Made by a program: the position numbers and the translations under genes. From a virus: DNA of 21,320 nt. Every line of letters begins with the position of its first letter. The stretch's first letter is position 1. The stretch is from IMG/VR virus record IMGVR_UViG_3300023179_000585, positions 1 to 21,320 of that record; one strand, written 5' to 3'. The notes under the pieces are model-generated. The model was not told the origin of the DNA. It saw only the letters and a program-made list of their open reading frames with translations, and made no database searches. Of this stretch, positions 5,780-11,851 are shown piece by piece.

Positions 5780-6257
5780 ATTTTTTTGTTTTTTGTTGTG
5801 ATGACCAAATTGTTGATGCTGATATTGTTGTTGCTTTGTGTAATGATTGTATTGAATGTCCTTCGTCTAAATAAACACGTAATAAATGACTATCAAACCA
5901 GTTAAATTCATCTAATGCTTGATTTGTTAACTGAACCATTGTTTCAAACGCACTATCTGCTGCATAATCATATGAATCTGCTGGTAGTTCGTATAAATCA
6001 TCATCTAATGGTAGACTTGGTTTTGAGCGTTTTAAACCGTTTAAGTAAATTGACCTTAACATTTTATATAGGTAAAATAAATTAACATCTTCTTTAAACA
6101 TTATCTTATTTATGTCTTTTAATTCCATCATTTTAAGATATAATTCTTGAACCAATTCTTCAGCGTTATCTTTGTTATTAGTAAAATTATAGCTGACTTG
6201 AGATAACCAGGTATTATGTTTGCGATATGTGTGTTCTACTAATTCGGAATTAGTCAT
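5748..6257 (-). CDS. Sigma-70-like transcription factor
   Basis: A 169-residue protein with the layout of a small sigma factor. Residues 8-75 resemble region 2: HTYRKHNTWLSQVSYNF, NAEELVQELYLKMMEL (the D/E-A-E-E-L-V-Q-E-x-x-L block) and FYLYKMLRSIYLNGLKR. An acidic linker (85-105) follows. Residues 120-162 (FDSHLLRVYLDEGHSIQSLH, then KATTISASTIWSSQQKTKKY) read as a region-4 helix-turn-helix that would contact the -35 element. Phages use such factors to direct host RNA polymerase to late promoters. Here it sits second in the operon, before packaging genes, after the zinc-finger gene (8-base overlap). An alternative is a sigma-derived repressor or activator. Sequence similarity to classical sigma factors is moderate. 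Confidence 0.75.
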   Translation of the reverse strand: MTNSELVEHTYRKHNTWLSQVSYNFTNNKDNAEELVQELYLKMMELKDINKIMFKEDVNLFYLYKMLRSIYLNGLKRSKPSLPLDDDLYELPADSYDYAADSAFETMVQLTNQALDEFNWFDSHLLRVYLDEGHSIQSLHKATTISASTIWSSQQKTKKYVREYIKKNM

Positions 6258-6621
6258 TAGGCTGCTGTTGTTGTTTTTCTAATTTTTTACGCAACCTATT
6301 TTGACGTGACCATTCACGAGCATATGCTTTGTAATACTCAGCATTTCTAGCTTTAGATGCTGCTACATGTGCACGTGCTTTTTCTGGATTAATTTTAACC
6401 CAATCTTTTTGCTGCTGATATAATCTTTCTTTATGTTCTGGTCTATATTTAGCTTGATATACTTTTTGGTATTCTTTCCATTTATCTCTTATAGTTAATT
6501 GGTATTCTTTTACACATGATTTACATTGAAAGGCATGACCATCAACGCTACGTTTATTTTTACAAAACTGGTTAATTGGTTTTGTTGTGTCGCATTTAGA
6601 GCAATATTTTGTTATTTCCAT
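6250..6621 (-). CDS. Orphan CxxC-CxxC zinc-finger protein with basic helical tail
   Basis: A 123-residue protein. Cys7, Cys10, Cys33 and Cys36 (CSKC and CKSC) form the same zinc finger as at 3619-3858 and 5246-5779, with KPINQFCKNKRSVDGHAFQ between the pairs. The rest is highly basic and helical with repeated K/E/Q and Y-rich turns (YQKVYQAKYRPEHKERLYQQ, then AHVAASKARNAEYYKAYARE), ending in poly-Gln (KKLEKQQQQPND). There is no GIY-YIG or HNH catalytic core, so it is either a DNA-binding remnant of a homing nuclease or a domesticated regulator. It is the first gene after the gene-free region and precedes the sigma-like gene by an 8-base overlap, which makes a regulatory role attractive but unproven. 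Confidence 0.75.
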   Translation of the reverse strand: MEITKYCSKCDTTKPINQFCKNKRSVDGHAFQCKSCVKEYQLTIRDKWKEYQKVYQAKYRPEHKERLYQQQKDWVKINPEKARAHVAASKARNAEYYKAYAREWSRQNRLRKKLEKQQQQPND

Positions 6622-6920
6622 AATATGTGTTTATATCAATAAATATACGACCTATTTATTAGACGCCCAAAGAAAAATGATTTGTTTTTTTGGTTATTTG
6701 ACATTTTTTTATTATATTTATAGCTGTCATCAGGACCACACTTCAGGTAATCACTCCTGTTGGATCAGGTAGATACATTTATGTTTATATATGCATTAGT
6801 TTTGTCAAAATCTGTTTCTAATGTACGGGAGGAAAAAACCAGTATTTGCTACATCAACACGACTATTCCCCACCTACCCTTTAAGCTGAGATAATAAGAA
6901 AATCGTGCAAATGTTAGCAT
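6622..6920. other. Gene-free region between the two operons
   Basis: About 300 bases with no convincing gene on either strand. The part nearest the zinc-finger gene (6640-6725) is extremely AT-rich. Two patches are clearly richer in GC than the surroundings: 6731-6770, with CAGG at 6731, 6744 and 6766 and one CCTG at 6756-6759 that could pair with any of them; and 6824-6895, with GGGAGG on one side and CCCCACCTACCC on the other. Between them lies a nested dyad (6794-6823). The promoter for the leftward operon must lie here or be absent, but I cannot pick one with confidence. A structured leader RNA, an operator region or a packaging site are all possible. Confidence 0.6.
6794..6823. repeat. 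Nested inverted repeat (possible operator or RNA hairpin)
   Basis: CATTAG (6794-6799) is complementary to CTAATG (6818-6823). Inside it TTTTG (6800-6804) and CAAAA (6806-6810) form a perfect short dyad around one T. Nested symmetry of this kind suits a dimeric regulator's binding site or a hairpin in the leader RNA. It is short and in AT-rich DNA, so chance is possible. Confidence 0.35.
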
Positions 6921-6946
6921 AAAAAAGCCCGTCATTGCTGACGGGC
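6921..6946 (-). terminator. Intrinsic (rho-independent) terminator
   Basis: On the minus strand GCCCGTC, loop AGCAAT and GACGGGC form a perfect 7-bp GC-rich stem, followed at once by six T. It lies 38 bases after the stop of the last gene of the right-hand block (6985-7134), so it ends the portal-to-small-membrane-protein transcript. On the plus strand the stem is preceded by the A run and has no T run after it, so it works in one direction only. Confidence 0.9.
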
Positions 6947-6984
6947 ACATAAACACACACAAGGCTCATCACAGCCAAAACGGT

Positions 6985-7134
6985 TTATTTAGCTGAATCT
7001 AATTTTTGTTCAGCTACAACTGGTGTTGATACGTCACAGTTACATTTTTTGCCAAATGCTGCATTGAATAATACAACTACAACTAACGCAACTAACGCAG
7101 TTTTACCTAATTCTTTTAACAATTCTTTGTTCAT
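6985..7134 (-). CDS. Very small single-pass membrane protein (49 aa)
   Basis: The frame starts at ATG 7132-7134 and ends at TAA 6985-6987. The protein begins MNKELLKELGKTALVALVVV and continues VLFNAAFGKKCNCDVST. One transmembrane helix spans about residues 12-28, preceded by a basic amphipathic stretch. After it come a CNC motif and a short hydrophilic tail ending QKLDSAK. The CNC directly after the helix would lie at the membrane surface. Its ATG overlaps the stop of the upstream membrane gene (ATGA), and it is the last gene before the terminator. Size, topology and pairing with another membrane gene make a lysis role (holin or spanin-like helper) possible, but no lysin gene is nearby to support it. 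Confidence 0.65.
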   Translation of the reverse strand: MNKELLKELGKTALVALVVVVLFNAAFGKKCNCDVSTPVVAEQKLDSAK

Positions 7135-7304
7135 TTTTTAACTTTTATTTTGTAATAAATTTGTGTCAACAACCAACCAATTGACGCTATGTAAAATAGT
7201 CCCGTCAATACTGGATTTAACATTTGAAACACTGAATTTAACAGGCTCAAACATGTCGTTACTGCTCCCACAGTATTAAGTTCTGATGTGTTCAATTTAT
7301 CCAT
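7131..7304 (-). CDS. Small membrane protein, holin candidate (57 aa)
   Basis: The frame starts at ATG 7302-7304 and ends at TGA 7131-7133. The product begins MDKLNTSELNTVGAVTTCLS. Residues 14-26 and 32-50 (LNPVLTGLFYIASIGWLLTQ) are hydrophobic, and the C-terminus is basic (IYYKIKVKK), a layout seen in small phage holins. It starts directly after the gp10-like gene at 7305 with no spacer and overlaps the next membrane gene by four bases (ATGA). Holins form membrane lesions that time host lysis. Without an adjacent endolysin this is an inference from size and topology only. Confidence 0.6.
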   Translation of the reverse strand: MDKLNTSELNTVGAVTTCLSLLNSVFQMLNPVLTGLFYIASIGWLLTQIYYKIKVKK

Positions 7305-7646
7305 TTATATTATTACGTCTGCATTTCCACCTAAATCAAGTAATGCTTGATTAACAGCATCATCCACAAATCCTGTTCCAGTTTCTCTATCGTAACCATT
7401 TACGTACTTAGTGTATTCAACGCCTTTAACAGCATAATCACCACCGCCATTTGGTCTTACACTAATACTGTTTTCCATTGTTCCAGTATCATTGTGTCCA
7501 AATAGTTCTGAATTATCAATGATGTTTTGTTTGATTTCGTCTGCTAAATCTTTACTATCAGCAATAACAAGCGTTTCCTTAGGCTTACGACCTAATTCAG
7601 CATACTTATTTAGTTTATCCTGATATGACTTTAATGCGTTAAACAT
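7305..7646 (-). CDS. Small structural protein, possibly gp10-like neck or tail protein
   Basis: A 113-residue protein. The N-terminal half is helical (MFNALKSYQDKLNKYAELGR). The rest holds LADEIKQNIIDNSELFGHND (about 34-53), TGTMENSISVRP (54-65) and VEYTKYVNGYDRETGTGFVD (76-95). An N-terminal helix, a T-G-x-x-x-N-S-I strand, a Y-x-x-Y-V-x-x-G-x-x turn and a final helix (DDAVNQALLDL) is the order of HK97 gp10-like neck proteins, although the usual aromatic and proline insert is missing. It is one base-overlapped (TAATG) with the HAD gene. If correct, it is the second gp10-like protein in the window, the other being at 18496-18951. The call is tentative. Confidence 0.5.
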   Translation of the reverse strand: MFNALKSYQDKLNKYAELGRKPKETLVIADSKDLADEIKQNIIDNSELFGHNDTGTMENSISVRPNGGGDYAVKGVEYTKYVNGYDRETGTGFVDDAVNQALLDLGGNADVII

Positions 7647-7999
7647 TAGAATTTTATTGCTTGTACGTTTGGTAAATATTTTTTGATCTTATCAATTTGT
7701 TCTTGATTATTATCGTAATGTCTTTTAACACCAGGTATAGTAGCTAATTTTTTATATTTGTCTTGCCCGTTTGTAAAATAGATTTTACTTACAGGAATAC
7801 CACTTTTTTTAACCTGATTTTCAATGAATGTTCTGTTATTATCATTTAATGCTGTAACAATAATAATTTCCCATCCTTCATTAATTAGTTGTAATGCTTT
7901 ACCTTTACCTTTAAACGTGCTGAAGGTATCGTTATAATCAAAACTAGCAATTGGTTTAGCTAGCTTAATCATGAATTTTTTAATACTATTACTTAACAT
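7646..7999 (-). CDS. HAD-fold protein with a changed catalytic motif
   Basis: A 117-residue protein with the HAD order. Motif I lies at FDYNDT (residues 20-25), where the usual DxDxT is D21-Y-N23-D-T25. Motif II is IIIVTA (45-50, Thr49); a Lys-rich motif III region is KIYFTNGQDKYKK (72-84); and a motif IV-like HYDNN (94-98, Asp96) follows. Many phages encode similar small HAD proteins with an IVTAR...IYFTxGxxK...HYDD pattern, thought to act on nucleotides or nucleic-acid ends. Asn in place of the second Asp should weaken classic phosphatase chemistry. Start overlaps the stop of the helical gene upstream by one base (TAATG). A later ATG (residue 10) is an alternative start. The exact substrate cannot be read from sequence. 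Confidence 0.75.
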   Translation of the reverse strand: MLSNSIKKFMIKLAKPIASFDYNDTFSTFKGKGKALQLINEGWEIIIVTALNDNNRTFIENQVKKSGIPVSKIYFTNGQDKYKKLATIPGVKRHYDNNQEQIDKIKKYLPNVQAIKF

Positions 8000-8364
8000 T
8001 ATTTTAGTGTTAATAGGTACAATGTTTCGCCTAATAATTGTGCAATCTCATCTAATTGATTTTGAATCCAGCTTTCTTGTGGTGCTGTTTTTCTTTCTTC
8101 TTGTAACCAATCATAACAATTTTTGTAATAAGCAATTGTGTCTGCTGTTGATGTCCAATCTGGTGTTTCATGTACATCATATCCTTTTAATCTACCAAAT
8201 ATACCAGCATATGATTCACTTAAACCATCTAATAATTCTAATATTTCATCATAAAAGTTATTTAATGCTTTATGTTCAGCAAGACTAGTTGTTTGGTGAT
8301 GCCATACAATAGCTTGTTGTTTTGCTGAATTAAAATAAGATACAATTTCTACTATACTTGCCAT
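7999..8364 (-). CDS. Helical DUF5856 / ferritin-like protein
   Basis: A 121-residue, all-helical protein. The block QQAIVWHHQTTSLAEHKALN followed by NFYDEILELLDGLSESYAG (about residues 16-54) matches what I remember of DUF5856, a phage family whose H-W/H-x-Q-T-x-S-x-A-x-H-K-A-L-x-x-Y-Y-D pattern resembles Dps/ferritin-like four-helix proteins. Conserved His22 and His31, Asp39 and Glu40 would suit metal binding, but this is inference. The C-terminal half (TIAYYKNCYDWLQEERKTAP and on) completes the helical bundle. It follows the prohead protease by three bases and overlaps the HAD gene by one. No enzymatic role is established. Confidence 0.7.
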   Translation of the reverse strand: MASIVEIVSYFNSAKQQAIVWHHQTTSLAEHKALNNFYDEILELLDGLSESYAGIFGRLKGYDVHETPDWTSTADTIAYYKNCYDWLQEERKTAPQESWIQNQLDEIAQLLGETLYLLTLK

Positions 8365-8367
8365 AAT

Positions 8368-9459
8368 TTATTCTTTTATTCCTAACATTGCAGGATGTAT
8401 ATAATTTTTTTCTTTCTTTTTACCATTACCAAATTGACCAGCGTATGATGAACCAACACTTACTGCTGTTTCACCATTAAATAATCCTAATTCTTTTAAT
8501 TTAGCTGCGGACCATCTATTGGCAGCGTCCCCTCCCCATAATAGGTAAGAGATAGTGCCGCATGCAGTATTGTCTTTTGGATTATAAAATTCGACAGCTC
8601 GTGAAGTGTAAGCGTACATGCGCTTGATGGTTTGTACACTAATATTTCTTCCGTTAGCCAACTGTTGTGCCCTGATCTTACCGACTTCTGTGGCACATTT
8701 ATTATTAACCTTTGCATTTAAGTCTATTCCTTTTTGTGCGTTATTTTTAACTACGTCTGGATAATCATTATATGTTTCCATTTCAACACGTTGACCTGCT
8801 TTTAGTCTATTATCTTTTTTAATAATACCTTTCATTGTAGCTAATAATTCTTCAGCATACTCGCTATCAAAAATATCAATTAAATCAGATAAAGCCACTA
8901 AATGCGCTTGCTTTGACGCTTCCACTAAATTATGTCCAAATAATCCTTCTAGGCTGAATCCTTTAACTACGCCGTTTTTAACGTAGTCTTCCCAAATTGT
9001 TGGATTATTAACTTTCATCATTACCATCCATGTTCCTTTAGGATATGATAAACCGTATGCGTTTGATTTATCATTTTTTGAGTCTACAACTAACCATGAT
9101 TCAACAACACTTAAATCATCAATTGATTCTGCATGTTCTAATGTTGTATCGTTATTATGTTGACGTTGCATATATAATTGTGCTGCTTTTTCAATTACAG
9201 CCTCATCAAATTGAATATCGTATTCTTCACCTGTTTGTTCGTCTAAACGAGGAATTAATTTATTTGGAATTAATACTGGGCCTAATAAAATGCGTTTTTC
9301 AGTATCAGCGGTAGCTAATTCAATTTTAAGTTGTTTGGATAAAGTAATCCAATTTGCCTCAATAGCTGGGCTTTCAACTAATGAAATAGCAAATACACCC
9401 GCGTCCATATCCTCTTCGTCAATGAACATTTTATATACTTTTTTCTTAATGTCTGCCAT
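8368..9459 (-). CDS. Prohead (capsid maturation) serine protease, XkdF/S78 type, with extra C-terminal domain
   Basis: A 363-residue protein. Residues 18-172 match XkdF-like Peptidase S78: AISLVESPAIEANWITL (24-40), LLGPVLIPNKLIPR (58-71), the catalytic-type His109 in TLEHAES, Ser121 in VVESWLV, and VVKGFSLEGLFG (164-175). Such proteases cut scaffold and capsid proteins as the procapsid matures. Residues 230-326 form a second domain, with NDYPDVVKNNAQKGIDLNAK, IRAQQLANGRNISVQTIKRM and ISYLLWGGDAANRWS. This R-A-x-x-x-x-N-G ... K-R-M-x-x-Y ... LWGGD pattern is one I recall fused to other phage proteases. Its role is unknown. Unusually, it lies after the tape-measure gene, not beside the portal. 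The leader is pure A/T. Confidence 0.88.
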   Translation of the reverse strand: MADIKKKVYKMFIDEEDMDAGVFAISLVESPAIEANWITLSKQLKIELATADTEKRILLGPVLIPNKLIPRLDEQTGEEYDIQFDEAVIEKAAQLYMQRQHNNDTTLEHAESIDDLSVVESWLVVDSKNDKSNAYGLSYPKGTWMVMMKVNNPTIWEDYVKNGVVKGFSLEGLFGHNLVEASKQAHLVALSDLIDIFDSEYAEELLATMKGIIKKDNRLKAGQRVEMETYNDYPDVVKNNAQKGIDLNAKVNNKCATEVGKIRAQQLANGRNISVQTIKRMYAYTSRAVEFYNPKDNTACGTISYLLWGGDAANRWSAAKLKELGLFNGETAVSVGSSYAGQFGNGKKKEKNYIHPAMLGIKE

Positions 9460-9489
9460 AATATTTTATTATATTGTTATAACACAAAA

Positions 9490-11697
9490 TTAACCTCCTA
9501 GTCGTGCCATTGTGCGTAATCTTCTTTGTAATTGCATTTCTGTTGTAATATCGTTACCTACCACGTATGCTTTAATTGGTTGCATAGTTGAATTATTAGC
9601 ATTAATAGCACCTGCTACGGTACCTGCTATTACACCTGTTTGAGCATTTGATGCACCAATTTGAGGTGCGCCTACTGATCCACCTGCTGAAAATGCTGGA
9701 GTTGATGCTCCACCACTTGCACCACTACTAGATGATTTTGCTGCTCCACTAGCTGCTTGATCAATTGCTTGAATTTGCAATGCTGTATTTGTAGCAATAA
9801 CAGCTGTTTGAGCTATTCCACCTGCTACTGTTGCAATCATACCACCTATAGCAGCAGCTTTTGCAGCACTACCTGCTGCTACCATTGCCAATCCAACAGG
9901 GGCTGTTAATGGGTTTGAAGATAATGCACCTCCTTCTATCATTGTTGCTGTTGCTACTGCAGCTGATTTAGCGTATGAAGCATATGCTGCTCTTGCTCTT
10001 AAAATAACATCAGCAAGTGCTACTGCTGATTGAATATAAACAGCAATTTTAGCTAATAATACTTGTTCTTCTGATGCATCTTTTTGTAAACCTGAAATAT
10101 AATTAAATACTGCTGATAAACCATCTCCATATTGTTTATATGAATTAAGACGAATATCTAATAATTCTTTTTCTGAAGCAGCAGCTTGATTACGTAATTC
10201 TCTTAAAGCATTTATTCTATTAATTTCATCTTGATAAGCAGTATCAAGCATTAATTTACCTTCTTCAGCAGCCGCTTTATCAATTTCACCAGATTTTTTA
10301 CGATACTCTATTTCATCTATAAGCTTTGCTTCATACTGTTTTTTAAGATCTGCTCTTTGTGATTCAAATAATATATTAGCTTCTTCATATCTTTTTGTAG
10401 CAGCATCAACTATAATTTTATTTATAGTTTGTTGATATGTTATTTCATTTACTATTTGATCTTGTTGATATGCTTCTAATAAACGTTGTATTTCTTTAGA
10501 ATCTTTACCAACAGCATTAAGAAAATCTTTACCTCCTGCTAATGCTTTATCTAATTTTTGTTTATCTGCATCACTTAATTGCTTATTAAGCATTAAAGTT
10601 GCTTCATAATCTGCTTTTCTTACAGCATCTAATTCACTATATAAATTTTTAGTTATATCTTTTTGCTTACCAGCATTAGTAGACTGAGTAGTAATGAATG
10701 TTGCTTGTAATTTAACTAAATCAGCTTCTAATTGTACCGTATCTTTACCATATTTTTTATTTAATGCTATTTTATCTTCTAAAGCTTTCTTTTGTGCATC
10801 ATATGCTATTTGGGCAAATTTAACTTCAATATCTAATTTTTCTTGTTCTGTAGTAGCTATTGCTAATGCTAATGCTTTAGCTTTTTCTATTCTAGCATCA
10901 TCTAATTTATTTAAAGCATCAGTACGTTTAACGGCTTCATCATATGCTTTATCAGCAGCTTCTTTTTGATCTTTTAAATTCTTTTTCTGAGTAGCAGTTT
11001 GTTTAGCATATCCTTTATCAAAGTTATCTGTAAATTGATTAAACGCTACTTTAGTTTTATCCCAACTACCTTTAATTTGTTCATATCCTTCATTAGCTAA
11101 TTTCCAATCAAATGTAAATAAGCCTTTTAATATTTTAGCTGCGCCAACACCTACTTCTTTAATTAATGTGAATAATGAAACAAATGCGCCAAATATATTT
11201 TTAGTTCCTGTAATAAGATAAGGTAATGCTTTTAATGCTAATTCTAAAACAATATCTAAAAATGGTTGCATTCCTTCAACAATACCACCTAATATTTTTT
11301 CAAAAGCAATTAATATTGGTTCAAGTTTTTTTAATGAACCATCGGTTTTAGCAAATGCTGTGACTAATACACCTAATAAACCAACTATTATACCAATACC
11401 AGTAGCTTTTAATGCGGCACCAAATGATTGAGTAGATACTTTTAATGTATTTAATCCTTTACCTAATGCACCTAACGGACCTGGAGCTGATGCTAATGTA
11501 TCAACAAAATCAGATGTTGCACCTTTAGCACTTTTAATAGAATCCTCCATATCACTAATCCTTCTATTAATAGGGCCAAAATTTTCAGAATCAGCAGGCA
11601 ATGTCTTTAAGAGTTTTTTTAACTCTTTTAAGTTGGCTATGGAAGGAGCCATATTATCTATGACCTTGAGGTCTACTACTACGGTTTCATCAGCCAT
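9490..11697 (-). CDS. Tail tape-measure protein
   Basis: At 735 residues this is the second-longest protein in the window. It is alanine- and lysine-rich and mostly helical, with long coiled-coil stretches (about 220-530: repeats such as AKALALAIATTEQEKLDI and YEANILFESQRADLKKQYEA). Hydrophobic segments lie at about 98-116 (TGIGIIVGLLGVLVTAFA) and 148-185, and a glycine/alanine-rich hydrophobic block at about 590-690. This mix is typical of tape-measure proteins, which set tail length and pass through the tail tube. At about 1.5 angstrom per residue the tail would be near 110 nm, an estimate only. It starts inside the 53-aa gene's end. In most siphophages the gene comes before the tail-tip genes; here it comes after the fibres. 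Confidence 0.85.
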   Translation of the reverse strand: MADETVVVDLKVIDNMAPSIANLKELKKLLKTLPADSENFGPINRRISDMEDSIKSAKGATSDFVDTLASAPGPLGALGKGLNTLKVSTQSFGAALKATGIGIIVGLLGVLVTAFAKTDGSLKKLEPILIAFEKILGGIVEGMQPFLDIVLELALKALPYLITGTKNIFGAFVSLFTLIKEVGVGAAKILKGLFTFDWKLANEGYEQIKGSWDKTKVAFNQFTDNFDKGYAKQTATQKKNLKDQKEAADKAYDEAVKRTDALNKLDDARIEKAKALALAIATTEQEKLDIEVKFAQIAYDAQKKALEDKIALNKKYGKDTVQLEADLVKLQATFITTQSTNAGKQKDITKNLYSELDAVRKADYEATLMLNKQLSDADKQKLDKALAGGKDFLNAVGKDSKEIQRLLEAYQQDQIVNEITYQQTINKIIVDAATKRYEEANILFESQRADLKKQYEAKLIDEIEYRKKSGEIDKAAAEEGKLMLDTAYQDEINRINALRELRNQAAASEKELLDIRLNSYKQYGDGLSAVFNYISGLQKDASEEQVLLAKIAVYIQSAVALADVILRARAAYASYAKSAAVATATMIEGGALSSNPLTAPVGLAMVAAGSAAKAAAIGGMIATVAGGIAQTAVIATNTALQIQAIDQAASGAAKSSSSGASGGASTPAFSAGGSVGAPQIGASNAQTGVIAGTVAGAINANNSTMQPIKAYVVGNDITTEMQLQRRLRTMARLGG

Positions 11698-11840
11698 GTC
11701 TTAAATTTTTTAATTCGTTCTGTTAATGTTGTTGGTTTTTTAAACCTACCTCTAGCAATTTCAATTACTGGAGTATTGTATTTTATTGGCAACTGTCTCA
11801 TCATTGTAACAATGCTCTCGATGTTTATGTTTTGTGTCAT
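11679..11840 (-). CDS. Very small basic protein before the tape measure (53 aa)
   Basis: The frame starts at ATG 11838-11840 and ends at TAG 11679-11681, overlapping the tape-measure start by 19 bases. The protein begins MTQNINIESIVTMMRQLPIK and continues YNTPVIEIARGRFKKPTTLT, ending ERIKKFKTWLMKP. It is basic and probably helical. Tail-assembly chaperones usually lie directly before the tape measure and often involve a frameshift. This gene holds that position but is far shorter than the usual chaperones, so I do not claim that identity. I see no slippery heptamer. Confidence 0.55.
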   Translation of the reverse strand: MTQNINIESIVTMMRQLPIKYNTPVIEIARGRFKKPTTLTERIKKFKTWLMKP

Positions 11841-11851
11841 ATGTGTTTATT

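Noticed and set aside
6715-6722. TATAAATA on the minus strand, identical to the T4-type late promoter
   Set aside because: The motif also occurs within coding sequence here, and such 8-mers are expected by chance in AT-rich DNA. No other intergenic copy was found.
6696-6726. Plus-strand TTGACA and downstream TATA as a rightward promoter
   Set aside because: The spacing fits neither the sigma-70 nor the Bacteroidota consensus, and no gene lies rightward.
6727-6733. CTGATGA on the minus strand, as in a hammerhead ribozyme core
   Set aside because: No matching GAAA and stem arrangement follows within the required distance.
6587-6772. Plus-strand 61-codon frame across the intergenic region
   Set aside because: It is hydrophobic only because the DNA is AT-rich, it overlaps the zinc-finger gene start, and it has no neighbours on that strand.
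6849-6920. A 23-codon minus-strand frame starting next to the terminator
   Set aside because: Too short, begins at the terminator T-run and has no supporting features.
8496-9493. Open frames antisense or in other frames within the prohead protease gene
   Set aside because: The protease frame has clear motifs along its length; these are shadows.
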